64,000 bases of DNA from Quillaja saponaria (Eukaryota > Streptophyta > Magnoliopsida > Fabales > Quillajaceae): NCBI GenBank assembly GCA_029379385.1, contig CM055608.1:30068350-30132349 (forward strand), read 5' to 3'. How positions within the stretch are numbered: position 1 is the first letter of the stretch; each line of letters starts with the position of its first letter. Both the position numbers and the translations under genes were made by a program. Below are positions 35,060-47,404 of this stretch, piece after piece. Under the pieces are notes generated by a model. The model did no database searches. It was given only the letters and a program-made list of their open reading frames with translations, and was not told the origin of the DNA.

Positions 35060-37000
35060 CCGGTCATGTTTCTGGAAGATAAAAAGGTCGAAATTATTTG
35101 ATTTTTTTAGTTGTTGAAAGCTTTCATTTTTCATTAAAAAAATAAAAATAAAAATTAAACAGTATTTATAAATAGTGGTGTGTATATATGGTGCTTGTTT
35201 AGAGAGTTTTTGTATTTGATTATAATTTGGTCAAATCTAATTATAATTTGGTTTTTGGTTATAAATTTTTTAAAATTATAAATCGATTATTTATTTTTTA
35301 AAATAAGAAAGTATTTGATACTTATTTTTTTTCTGCTTATAATTAGGTTTGAAAAAATAAAATATTATACTATTCTCCTTTTTTCATAAACTAGCCTATC
35401 ATACTTGTTCAAGGGTTTTTATTTTTTATTTATGAAATAATTTTAAAAAAATATTACAATTGTTGTATAAAATTGAGAGAATGAGATAAGTTTTAGAAAA
35501 TGTTGATTAATTGAAGTTAATAATACATTATTTTTTTTATTTATTGTGAATTTTTTTCTTTAATAATAAAAGAAAGTGAGTAGTTTCTAATAAATTGTGA
35601 AATTTTAAATTAAAAAAAGTCAAAATTTATGATGATATTATCCACTCTTTTTAGTATGGTATTTGAATTAAAAATTATATTGAAAAGTCAGATGACACAA
35701 TAAGGTGTTTTATAAATAATAAATGCCCAATGCCCTTAAACACCACCCACATATCTCTAATACATGTCTTTAATTTTTTTTTTAATTATATGTTTATATT
35801 ATGAATTAAATTTTTTATTTAATTTATCTATTTTTTTGATGTCATTAACATGTAGTATTATTTTTTATTAACTATACTTTCTTGAAATGTAAATTTATTG
35901 TTGATGAACATATATTTACTAGTTATATGCAGGTGTTGTGTTATGTACAAGCTACACACGCACGTATTATGCACGTATTGAATGACTTTTCTATTATTTA
36001 TAAAGTTATAATTAGTTATTAATTTATATTATTTTAGAGAAGGAGACCATAAGAGTCTTCTGATATTTAAAATAACTAACTGTATGTATGTGTTTACGCA
36101 TATGACAAATGATATTGTTTAAAAAATTATATAAAATGGTAATTTTAAGTTTTGAGTTATATTTAAAAAATAAAAGATGAGTTAGTATATGAGTAGGAGA
36201 GAAGTAGTTCGTTATTAAGAAGTTTAACTTTTTAATTAATTTAAATTCACAAAAAAAAAAAATTAATTTATATGAGTTGAGAAGATAATAGATAGTTATT
36301 AAGAGAGAAAATTAATTTCTATATTTTTTAAATAATTTAAATAAATTATTTTGTACCTATTATAAAGTAGGAGAGCACAAGGTCTTGTGGTTTTTAGAAT
36401 AGTATATATATAGATAAAAATATATTATAAATACGATTCATGCGTAATGCGTGTGTTATGAAAGCTAATATATATATATATATATATATATAAATGAAAT
36501 TTTTTTTTTATTTTTTAAAGATATATAATGTTTACATATGGAATCGATTATGATAAAAAAAATAGAAAACTATTATCCATAACTTAACAACTTATCCATA
36601 ACTTAACAACTAATACCCTTCATCACACATTAATACAACTATATATATATATATATATATATTCATTAATTGTTAGTGCTAACTATACTTTTCATTATTG
36701 TTACTTCCTTAAATTCTTCCTTTTTTAATTAGGTTATATTCTTTTTGGCTTTACATTCCAATATCAAAGTGCATTTGTAAGCAAGTGGAAATACATTTTT
36801 TATCACTAAAATGAGCAATTATTAGGAGTTTGTATTCTTTCCATGTTTTTTTTTCGGTATTATGTGTGACAAAACCACCATATGGTTGCTAGGTCCTACC
36901 TAACTTTCATGACCGACAATTAGATCTAAAAATTCTCAAATGGTGTACAGCTCAATAATCTATTACATTAGTATCAGTCCTACTTCAAACTGACTCATCA
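35060..37000. other. AT-rich intergenic region with microsatellites
   Basis: No gene. (TA)n runs at about 36467-36492 and 36640-36662, and a 19-bp unit TTATCCATAACTTAACAAC duplicated in tandem at 36573-36591 and 36592-36610. Confidence 0.6.
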
Positions 37001-37017
37001 GTCAAAATTAGATACAT
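37001..37017. repeat. L1 target-site duplication, left copy
   Basis: GTCAAAATTAGATACAT, identical to 41354-41370. Confidence 0.92.
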
Positions 37018-37305
37018 TTTTTTTTTACTAAACATAATTCATTGATTGAAAAACATAGGAACACCAGAATCCAAAGAGTTAAGATCAGGCATACAATTAG
37101 AGACATTACCAGAAACAAAATTACAAGAAGCCCATTTAGCTAGATTGTGGGAAGCTACATTAGCACTATTAAGTTATTTTTCTAGCAACCCAGGCTTGAG
37201 CAAAAGAGAGTGAAAACAATGAATCACGGATGGCTTGCTCTAACTCCCAATCTGGACAGCAGCTTAGATTATTTAGAGAAGAGATAACATTTAAGTTGTC
37301 ACTTT

Positions 37306-40300
37306 CTAGAATGATATAGCTTGAACATGCAATGCTTTGGTGAATTGAAGAAGCAAGTTTGCAGCTTCTGCTGCAGCTAAAGAGGAAGTCAGGGTATTGA
37401 TTTGAGCAATGGCTGCAATAAGAAGATGCCCATGGTAATCCCTAGCAATAGTTGCCACCCATGAACAATTACTAGAGGAGGCAACACCAAAATTAACTTT
37501 GATCCAACCTTCCGGTGGTGGGGACCAAGAACTAGCCAAAGAAGCTTTCTGGGAAGGAGATGAAATTTTGACCAGTTCATCATACATTTTCCTTAGTTGA
37601 AAACAATATCTGATCCGGATTAGGCATACAAAAATTGTGATCATGAGTCAATTTGTTTCTATAGAACCAGTAAGTATTAAGGGCAATAGTGGCAAAGCAC
37701 AATAACTCTCTATTATCAAGATTAAGAGAAGTCTTAACAAGCTTCTTGTTGGTGAGAAAACCAAATCAATCAGTAACTGAAAGATGAGCAAAAGCATCAA
37801 TATGTATGCCCCAAGGAGAACTAAACCAAAGTATCTTCATAAAATGGCAATTGAAGTAAATATATTCTAGAGATTCTTCAAAATGACCGCAGAGAGGGCA
37901 ATTAGTTGGATGGATGTTGCAGTGGGCTGCAAGAACACTTCTTGTTGGAAGAATATTCCAAAGAATTTGCCACCATAATAGCTTAAGGCGTTCAGGAAGC
38001 TTAGAATTCCACAACGCCATCCATGTTTTCTTATTTAGAAACTTCATGCTATTGAAACGCTGAGACTGATCAACATGATATGCAGATTTAATGGAGAATT
38101 TTCCATTCCTTTGCTGGAGCCCATATCCATTTATCATGACTAGGAATGGCTAGGTAGTGGTATTCTAAGTATAAAATCAGCATGATTATGATTAAAATTG
38201 GAATAGATTTTGTTCACATTCCATCTTTGTGGCGTATTCTCTATCAAATCAGAGACTTTCATGAGTCCAATCCTAGGAGTACCATTAGGATGAATATAGA
38301 AATTGTCTGCTTTAGGAACACATGGATCACTCCATAAGATGTGTCCTTCCCATCACCAATTTGAACACACGCTCCTTTGGCAACTAGATCCTTGCTAAGA
38401 GAAATACCATGCCAGAGCCAAGAAGAACCTCTTGAATAAGAAGAGTCCAAGAAAGAATGATCTCTGAAGTATTTGTGTTTAAGTACTTGAACCCATAGTG
38501 ATTTGGGCTCATTTAAAATTCTCCAACCAATCTTTGCTAACTGTGCTCTATTAGTGTCCTGAATTCTTCTAATGCCTAATCCTCCATAAGATTTAGGCAT
38601 ACAGATTTTGTCCCAAGCCTGAAGGTAGAGTGCCTTTTTTGTGTCTTGGTTGACTTCCCACCAAAATTTTATAAGCATACAGTTCATTTCTTTTGTAACT
38701 AAGTTTGGAAGGAGAAGAGTTTGTGAGGTGTAATGAGGGACGACTTGTCCCACTGCCTTGATAAGAGTTGTCCTCCCTGCCTTGGAAAGATAATGAGCTT
38801 TCCATCCTACCACTTTAGTTTGCACTCTATTGATAGCTTCCGAGAAGGTGGCTTTTTTTGATCTTTGAATAGAGAGAGGAATACCAAGGTATTTTGCAGT
38901 AAAATCTTCCCTGAGAAAATTGAAGATGATTAATGATAGACTGCTTTATACCTCTCGCGACATTCCTGCTAAAAAAGATTTTTAACTTGGAGAAGTTGAT
39001 TTTTTGTCCAGACCAAAGACAATATGTATTGAGAATGCCTTGAATTGTGTCTACTTGACGTTGATAGACTTTAGAGAAGATAAGAAGATCTTCAGCAAAG
39101 AGCAAGTGAGAAAATTCTGGTCCGCCTCTGGAAATCTTGACTCCCTGAAAAAGATCATCAGCAATAGTTTTTTGCAATAATCTAGAAAAAAGTTATGTGC
39201 AAAGGATAAAAAGGTAGGGTGAGAGTGGATCCCCCTGCCTTAGTCCTCTTTGAGCATTAAATTTGCCAAAAGGTGCACCATTAAGCATGACAGAGAATGT
39301 GGTTGTGGATATACATTGACTAATCCAATTGACCCATTTATCACAAAAGCCAAGGTTCCTGAAAAGAGAAATGATCAAATGCCATTCTACTCTGTCAAAA
39401 GCTTTTTCCATATCAATCTTCAAAGCCATGACACCATTTCTACCATTCATCTTTTTCATTGAGTGAAAAATTTCATGCACAATAATGTTGTTATCATTTA
39501 TTTGCCTTCCCTTTACAAATGCTGATTGCAAAGGCGAAATGATGGTAGGGAGGAAAGGCTTAAGCCTATTCGCAATGATTTTTGAGATGCATTTGTAAAC
39601 AACATTGCATAAGCTTATAGGTCTAAAGTGATTTACCATGTGGGCAGAAGCTGATTTAGGAATAAGAGCAATATTTGTAAGATTCAACTCTCTGAGCATA
39701 TATCCATGCATGAAAAAATGTTGCACTCCTTTCACTACTTCAAGATGAATGATAGGCCAGTAATGTTTGTAGAAGAGAGCTGAAAGCCCATCTGGTCCTG
39801 GAGCTTTGTTGGAATTCATGCTAAAAATAGTAGAGCGAATTTCTTCTTCGTCTGGTATTGCACAAAGAAAAGCATTATCTTCCTCTGAGATGCAAGGTGA
39901 AAAAAGGTTATTAAGGTCAGCTGGGAATATTGGATTAGAGGTCATGAATATATCAGAAAAATGGTCCACAGAAGCTTGACCAATATCTTCTTGTCTAGAA
40001 ATCCAATTCCTTTGCTCTGTTTTAAAAAATTCAATGGCATTATGACGCCTTCTAATGATAGTAGATAAGTGAAAAAAGACAAGTACTTTTATCACCTTGC
40101 TCAAGCCACTGAACTCTTGACTTTTGCCGCCATAGGATTTCTTCTCTAAGAAGCCACTCATCCAGCTCAACTTTTAGATTATGCTCTGCAGTAAGGTTAT
40201 CATAAGATGGCTCCTTTTGTTGTAAAGAATCAATCTGATGCTTAGGGACTGAATCCTTGATTGAACCCTGCCAAAGTGAATTTTGTTCCAATCTTTCAGG

Positions 40301-41091
40301 GCAAACTTAGTTTTTTTCAGCTTATGATTCAATAAAAAGGCTGGTGAACCACAAATAGAATTCCTTCATGCATTTTCCACAACAAGATTACTGCAATTAT
40401 CCCTTGTCCAGATTGCTTCAAACTTAAAAGGACGTGGAACAAAATTTGATTCACCTTCAGTTTTAAGAACAATAGGATTATGGTCATAACAAATTGCTAG
40501 AAGGTGGGTGATAACTGCTCTAGGAAAAAGGAGACGCCAGTCAGAACTAGCTAGAGCTCTATCCAAGCGAATTTTGGTGTTGGCTTTGCCTTCTCTACCA
40601 TTGGACCAAGTGTGAGGATTGCCATTATAGCCAAGATCAACTACACCTAATTTCATTCATCACTTTATTCATATCTTTTAAAGAGGGACCAGCTTTAGAA
40701 CTACTCTGCTTTTTTGTAGGTATCATATAGCTGTTGAAATCACCAATGAATAGAGTAGGGTCAGTGAGTGTTTGGTGAAGAAGACAAAGGCTTTCCCAAA
40801 AGGCTTGTTTTTTATTAGTGTACGGTGGACCATAAATAGCAAGAAGATTCCAGGTTTTTTTCGGTGGGGAGGAGTGAATGGTTAGATGGATGAGGTTTTT
40901 GGAGGCAGAGATGAGATTAACAATGATGGAGGAATTCCAAGTCTATTAAGGGATGCGGCATAACGATTTCCAGGAACTTTAGTTTCAGAAAGGAAGATGA
41001 TATTAGGGTGAATTTCACGGACCATACAGCGGAGATGACGAATTGCCAAGGTACGGCCCAGACCTCGACAATTCCATGACAATATAATCAT
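37306..41091 (-). pseudogene. L1 ORF2 (endonuclease-RT-zf-RVT-RNase H), broken
   Basis: Starts MIILSWNCRGLGRTLAIRHL (endonuclease) at 41091. The endonuclease continues as GVVDLGYNGNPHTWSNGREG and ends YDHNPI, where the family has SDH. RT (40170-38827) has NSNKAPGPDG, FRPISLCNVVYKCISKIIAN, QSAFVKGRQI, KIDMEKAFDRVEW and GLRQGDPLSPYLF. One in-frame TAA (about 39192) interrupts it, and the catalytic FADD has become FAED. A frameshift follows near 38826. zf-RVT (38137-37766) contains NCPLCGHFEESLEYIYFNCH. RNase H (37644-37306) has GWIKVNFGVA, lacking the first catalytic Asp, but keeps AAAEAANLL. Confidence 0.93.
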
Positions 41092-41099
41092 GGCGATAG

Positions 41100-41353
41100 T
41101 GGAGACAATTTAAGGCTTGTCACCTGTGCCTTTTCAGATTGAGGTGGTGCTTGCATGTGGGATTCAATGGGAGGAGTTGAAGTTTGGTACTGGTTCTGGG
41201 ATTGGAAACCTTTTTTGGCGAGCTAATGTTTTAAGGTTAATTTTCTTTTTAATGGGATTTGATTTTGGTTGGGATGAACCAGGTGTGAATTTGAGAAGTG
41301 GAGGTATTTGGGTTGAGAAATTTGATTCAAAGGTAGGTCGGGCTTCAGTGCTC
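41100..41353 (-). pseudogene. L1 ORF1 C-terminal remnant
   Basis: The sequence directly upstream of ORF2 reads PPLLKFTPGSSQPKSNPIKK, a basic Pro/Lys/Ser-rich stretch typical of plant L1 ORF1 tails. It stops at the 5' truncation point next to the target duplication. Confidence 0.5.
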
Positions 41354-41370
41354 GTCAAAATTAGATACAT
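41354..41370. repeat. L1 target-site duplication, right copy
   Basis: GTCAAAATTAGATACAT, identical to 37001-37017. Confidence 0.92.
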
Positions 41371-41810
41371 AAATTAATAACTAGACTGCTGATTAATAAT
41401 GATACTTTTGGAGATTAAAATTTTCAATTTGTGGTTCTTTTTTATTTTTATTAAGATGAATTCTGATGATATCTCTAATTAGTTAGATTACCCCAAATCG
41501 TAAATCTATTTATATATAAAAACATCTACGTTAGAATTATAAACATGAGAATAAATGTCATTGAAATTAAAATAAAAAGATATATCAATATGATTTTGGG
41601 TAATTATTTATTATATTAATTGAAATTAATACAACAAGAAGTCCTATTATTAGATGAAACAGAAAACCAACATGCATGGTAGAAACACAATTACAAGATG
41701 AACTAGTTCATTAGGTAGCTTAGCTGTAGCTAATTTCATAAACACCTAGCTTGCACTGTTAACCACTCTTGTCTGCTTTGGCAGAATGACTTGCAGTTTA
41801 AGTTTTGAGA
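41371..41810. other. 3' flank of the SWEET gene
   Basis: AT-rich, probably including the SWEET 3' UTR. Nothing else seen. Confidence 0.4.
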
Positions 41811-43183
41811 TCAGCAGCCACTGGTATCGTTAACGTTGTGATGATGAGCAGTGCCGCAGGCGGTGGCTCCTTCGGTTTCTATGTTTCCAGCTGGCTGATT
41901 CTTGTGTGTCTCCACCGAGCTCCGGTGATTAGTAATCTCATCTGTACGTATTGTAATCACAGTGCCATCTATTAATATCGCGTCATCTGGTATTTCAATT
42001 TCTTTGTTTTTTTTCACAACTGGTTGCTCCTCCTTCTTCTGTCCCTTCCTGTAGTAAAAATACAATGCCATTTGTGCACAACTCAATGCGAATCCAGCTA
42101 TGTTTGGCGTCTACAAAAAAAACACAAACCATCATCTATATATAATAAAGAAACAGACCATCTATGTAGTGGAACATATAACAAAACTACTTACTGCTAT
42201 GTAAAAATCCTTCTTGAAGAGGCCATAGCAAAACCACATTGCTGCAGTTAAGGTTAAGCAGAGCGATAATGGTAATGGCATGTACTTCACGCTCTTTGTT
42301 TTTATTACCTTTCTCTGTTATCAAAATTTCAATAATTAATTGTTCCAACGAATAAATTAGAAACAATTAGTTCATATAATTTTGATTAATTATATAATTA
42401 ATAATACCATGACACTCAGAGGAGAAGCAAAGACACAAACAGAAAAAACTGCACAGATCCATCCCACAACTTCCACCCTCTTTTGGTGATCAAGAGGAAT
42501 AAAGGATGTGATTAGTAGGATTAATCCAAACGCCCCCATGTTAAACACTAAAAGTAGTTGCACTGTACGCTTCTGCAATATCCCATGAAAGAAAATCATT
42601 GAACAAGTATGTTATATACATACAAAAAATGAGAGAGAAAAAACATATATCTATATATATATATATATATATATATACCCTGGCCCTTCCTGGTGCAAAG
42701 ATTAGGAAGAGGGAGAGATAGATGATTTCAATGACAGAACCGAAGGAATTGATAGTTATAAGCATTAGTGCATTGCCACTTCCTTTGAGGTATGCATAGT
42801 AAAGTATCAACATGCAGCTAAATAATGCGACTGAGTATGGAACTGAGTGGAATCCTTCAGTAGATCGTTTCTTTATGATCTTGAAAAAGGTTATCCTATA
42901 TATGTAAACATACCGAATTAAATTAGTAATATAAATATTCACTAATTTTACATAAAAAAAATATATACATAATTTTGAATATAAAGAAGAAATTATACAT
43001 ACATTGGTGCCAGAAATACGAGGAACGATACTAAGTTGCCTAATCATGAAAATAAAATAAAAACTTAATTAGAAAATTTCAAGAATAAAAATTTAGATAG
43101 AAAATTGTTATTATTATTATTATACCAAGAAGACCGAACACGAAAGAGAGCTGATCGTGATCATGAGAGGTAACTGCAGCCAT
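41811..43183 (-). CDS. SWEET sugar transporter (MtN3/saliva family), 298 aa, six exons
   Basis: Exons 43183-43126 (58 nt), 43039-43003 (37), 42895-42679 (217), 42572-42408 (165), 42314-42195 (120) and 42110-41811 (300) join in frame; 37 and 120 nt are typical SWEET exon sizes. Two MtN3 repeats are present. Repeat 1 holds [39 protein letters not shown] and [12 protein letters not shown]. Repeat 2 holds [48 protein letters not shown] and TPNIAGF. Seven helices are expected. The Asn residues of TINSFG and TPNIAGF and the Trp of AAMWFCYG match the sugar-binding positions. The sequence is closest to clade III (sucrose-type), with APMITF where APVPTF is usual. The ~85-residue cytosolic tail is acidic and ends [11 protein letters not shown]. 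It probably moves sugars by facilitated diffusion across the plasma membrane; substrate and clade are inference. Confidence 0.95.
42640..42678. repeat. (TA)n microsatellite in SWEET intron 3
   Basis: An uninterrupted TA run ends directly at the splice donor of exon 3 (GGgtatatata on minus). Confidence 0.9.
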
Positions 43184-43310
43184 CTTTGGTGGGTAAAGCT
43201 GTCTGATCTTCTAGTTTTGGTTTTGAGGAAGAGAGCTGGAGAGAGAGAGAGGGCAATTGCTAGAATGGAAAGCTATACTAAGATGGAAGAAATGGGGGAA
43301 GAGGTGGGTG

Positions 43311-43318
43311 TATTTATA
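43311..43318 (-). promoter_or_regulatory. TATA box of the SWEET gene
   Basis: Minus strand TATAAATA, about 130 bases upstream of the ATG, followed by a GA/CT-rich leader (around 43230). Confidence 0.65.
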
Positions 43319-43329
43319 TGTGGTGGAAA

Positions 43330-46219
43330 GGTAGAAGATGATGGCATAAACCAAGTAGCTGGCTGGAACTTTTGGACATGCATTTCCTGGTTTTGAGCTT
43401 TAGCCCTGAAATCACTCTCATTGAATTTTTTCTTTAGCAAGAAATTGATGATGATGATGTGACAAAATCAGTACTCTTAGGAAGCGTTATTGAGCTTTGT
43501 TTTCTTGGTTTATTTGTTCTCTTGCTCAGCTAATTTTCACTTTGAAGCTCCTTAAATGGCTAGCTAGCCAAACTACTCCCTAGCTATACTCTAAAGTCAT
43601 CAACATGTCAAATGGGCCTAGTTAAGTGCATCAAGAAGTTATTTTCTACAGCCCACAAACATTACTTTCAAATATCTTAATTAAGTGAGTCACATACTTA
43701 AATAGACGAAGATGATCTTTACTTTTCCAATAATATCTTGTTCATGTTTTCATGGTAAATTACAATTTTTTTTTAGATTCTCAGGAAAATTTTCTTTGTT
43801 TGTACTGTCGCATATACCAGTACTAAGAAAAAAGATATATTTTGATCGTAACAATAATGATATAAAAAAAATAAAAAAAACATACATGTAATAACTTTCT
43901 TCTTATTTTTCACTTGATCTTATCTTGATCGAAAACAAATAATTTGATTGAGCTCAGCTTGCAATGTATGCGCCTAGCTAAAATCCAATAACAACAAACC
44001 ATTTAAACACAATCATACAATTATAACATTGATTTGTCGTTTAGCTTCATGCACCATATTTTTAAAGACTAGAATTTCAATTTTCTCATTATATATTTTT
44101 ATAACCTAACTATATTATTGAATAGTTTTACGTTCTGCATATTTAAGTCCATTTAATTAAATAGTTAAAATTAATCAGTAATTAGTTCAACTAGTGCGAC
44201 ATCAAAAGAGCAAGACAAGATCCTAATGTTTAAGTACCATAAGATAAGTTTAGGTTAGCAAAAAATTGTCTTCCTATAGTATATAGTTTGCTATATAGTC
44301 CTCTTTCTTTCTTGTAAAGTCGGAAAGTTATTCATATGAAAAAACTTAGATAGTTAAAGGAGATTTTCAGGACCAACAATATCAATTATATTAGGTAGTT
44401 GAGGAGATTCTCAGGACCAACATCAACTTATAGCAATATGTTGAATTAGGGTTTCACTTTCAACTTTTGGGAAAAAGAAAATTGAATTGGGCCATAAGCC
44501 CATGTAGATGTGTGTCTGTACATTTCAAGCGGCTGGCTTGAGCCATTTAATGACGTGAAGAAAAATGATTTGAATAATGAAGAAAAAGAGGAATTAAGGG
44601 CTTGAGAAATTGTTTTTAGTTTGCTAAAAAGCACAAATCCACGGCTGGATTTTGCACGTGACTCCTCACTCGCTGCCGTTGCATCCAGTCGGTTGGTTTC
44701 GGCTTCATTCATTCGCGTTTAGACGAGCCAGCTTGTCAATTTTGGCTTCTTTTTTTCTGTTCCTTCTTGCTTACACGAGTTCAAAGGTATTTTTGTTAAT
44801 TTATTCACTATTTTTTTTTTTGGTAAATATATGCACGGATTTAAAACCAGTACTTATTTAAGCAACTTTATATGAAAAGCTAATTATCTTTACTTATTTT
44901 AATAACAGAACAAGTTGTCTATAGAAGGTCTGTTAAGCTATTAATATTATTATTATTATTTTTATTAAATCTCAATTTTGATTCTAAATCTTTATGATGA
45001 TACGGAGACACTTTATTTATTTTATTCTCAAGTTTCTGTAAAATTCAAAAGGTTTACTAAAAAAAAAAAGTTTAAAAAGCTGGCCCCAATTCTTTTTAGA
45101 GTGAAATCTCCTCTCTAATACTTTTGGGTTCTCTTAAAATCTCTGTAAGGGGTTATTGCCCGCTCTTTTTATACGGCAATCCCTTATTATCTCTTTTTTC
45201 TCTCTTTACTTTTGAATAAATCAAGCTCAATTTGACGGCAAATTTAAAGATTGTGGTGCTTTTTTCTTAGTTATGATCACTTTTACAACAAATCAATAGA
45301 TATTTTTTTAGTTTCCATAATGAAGTTTTTTTTTTTTTTTTTTGAAAATTTTGTTTTAGTGGATCGGATCTACCTCTTTTTGTGAGTTTCTGATATAAAA
45401 TATGGCATGTGCAATAATTTTGTATCGTTACAACATATGTAGTGGAGTTCTCTATTGATTGGGATACTTGGTTATTGATAAGAAGTTCGAGCTAAATTCT
45501 GTATTTAAGTTAAAATTCATATTATAACACTAGATTTGAACAAGATTTATTAAATTTTACTTATATTGAAATCTATCATTTTTTTCTTTTAAAAAAAAAA
45601 AACAACTAAAAAGGATTGCCCAATATTCTACGATTAAATATATTACTTTTAGCTAGACTTGCCAACCTAGCCCATAAATATGACACAGAATTAATTAAGA
45701 ACATAACCCACACACCAAGTAACATTACACATTAACTGAGCCCATAAATATGCAACCTAACTATTATTATTTTTTGATAATATTTCTGACTTTAAGTGTC
45801 CATTTAATCATCTTCCTTAAAAATTAAAAAATTGCCTTTTTTAATAATTTCATGTCAAAATTAATTGTCATGTTGATGTATATTGATTTGGAGTATATCA
45901 TATGAGAATGAAGTATAAAATTATTTAATTAATTCATATGGATTTTGTTTATTTTTGGATCTGATATTCTGTCAATGTGCAAGCAATGCATGATTAGAGG
46001 AAAAATAACTGACAAATGGAAAGCAAGACGACCCTTTTGCATCCATGTGTTAGAAGGATAGTGAAATGATTCCTATATATATATAGATGTTATTGTTCCA
46101 ATGGCATATAGAAAAAGAAAGAAGAAGAAGAAAACTTTGCTTACGTACGGGGACTCACTTAATTTCTTCTAGTATTAATTGTAAAAGGTGTTCTTTTTAT
46201 TTTTAAACATCTTTACGTG
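43330..46219. other. Intergenic, no gene recognised
   Basis: AT-rich, with simple T runs. An 88-codon minus-strand frame at 44712-44446 has no recognised family and is not supported as a gene. Confidence 0.45.
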
Positions 46220-46228
46220 GTTAAATTA

Positions 46229-47404
46229 GGTAAAATTATATATTTGGTCCACGTAATTTAAGTTGTATTTCACTTTGGTCCTTACTTCTTATTTTGTTGC
46301 AATTGGATTCTCATCATTATAAAATTGCATCAATTTGGTCCCTATCATCACTCACTATCAATTTTAACACTAACGGAAATAACGTGAACTAACGGATTTT
46401 ACACTGGACAAAAAAATCTTATATGACAATTTGTTGTGATATATTAACAACTAAAAATTTGAAGCATGACAAAATAAAAAATTATATAAAATATAGATAG
46501 AAAACTCAAATTTTCGTTTAAAAAAATTATAAACACAAAACTCATTAATACATTACAAACCGTCCAAATCTCAAATCCCGTAAACCCAAATCAAAACACT
46601 ACCCATTCTTCTCACAAATTGCTTCTATGAGGGAAAAAAAAACCTCAATTGCTTAACCTTAGTTCTCTAAAAACTGCTACAAGATCATCGCAATATCACT
46701 CCTAATTGCTACTATTGTGGTCCTCTTCTTCCTTCATAGTGTTGGTGATACAGTTGCTTTAATGTGCTTTGAAAACAAAGCCCAGAATCATATAAAAGAA
46801 TCATCGAAGAGGAGATCAGAGACCACAAAAAAAATGATCTTCAAGCATTTGTTTTTCCAACAAACTTTCTAAATCAAAGACCGGAACTCGATGCAAATGC
46901 AAGCGAGACGAGCCAAATTTCGTGGGCCAGCTTACATAAAATATAGATAACAATATAGTCAAAACTTTTAAGAAAACTACTATTTGGTTGATGATTTGCT
47001 TGTTTGTCCTCCTTTCTCGCCTCTCTCTTTCTCATATCTATTTAATAAAATTAGAAGGAAAATTGGGGTTGATAGTCCAAAAATATGGGTTTGATGATAG
47101 AGAGAGACTGAATTTCTAATTTTTTTTAGTTTTTATTTTAATTATAAGAATTAGAATTTTAAAAATGATAATATATTAAAATCACATAATAACTTATGAT
47201 TGATTCATTAATTCATATAGGTTGGTCATGTCAAACATTGTTAACCATGTCATTAACCGTTAGCCCATGTCACTTTCGTTATTCTTAAAAATTGATGGTA
47301 GATGTAATTTTATAATTATAAGGGTCTAATTGCAATAAAATGAAAGATAGGGACTAAAGTGAAATAAAAATCAAACTAGTGAGACCAAATAGTGTAATTT
47401 AGCC
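46229..47404. mobile_element. Non-autonomous Mutator-like element with long terminal inverted repeats
   Basis: Left end 46229-46395 and the reverse complement of 47257-47404 align over ~150 bases: GG(T/C)(A/T)AAATTA, TATTTGGTC, TATTTCACTTT(G/A)GTCC, TTGCAATT(G/A)GA, ATTATAAAATT(G/A)CATC, CTAACGG. The left copy has about 20 extra bases. Long inverted ends and no transposase suggest a MULE-type non-autonomous element of 1176 bp. The flanks GTTAAATTA and TAAAAATTA are only a partial match, so the target duplication is weak. The interior holds a protein-like frame. Confidence 0.75.
46676..46870 (+). pseudogene. Protein-like fragment inside the Mutator-like element (possible gene capture)
   Basis: An open frame without ATG reads NCYKIIAISLLIATIVVLFF, then LHSVGDTVALMCFENKAQNH, then IKESSKRRSETTKKMIFKHL, ending in TAA. 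A hydrophobic helix followed by a basic stretch looks like a membrane-anchored protein piece. Gene fragments between MULE ends are a known phenomenon (Pack-MULE). The donor gene was not recognised, and it could also be chance. Confidence 0.3.

Larger units (their letters stand above)
37018..41353 (-). mobile_element. L1-type LINE with RNase H, 5'-truncated, dead
   Basis: Bounded on both sides by an exact 17-bp duplication. The left (3') end starts with a T run just after the duplication, which is the poly(A) tail of a minus-strand element. From right to left: end of ORF1, endonuclease, reverse transcriptase, zf-RVT, RNase H. Only the tail of ORF1 is present, so the copy is 5'-truncated, as usual for target-primed reverse transcription. 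ORF2 has stops and frameshifts. Confidence 0.95.

Noticed and set aside
44446..44712. 88-codon minus-strand ORF
   Set aside because: No recognised family, no splice or promoter support, low complexity Ser/Phe composition.
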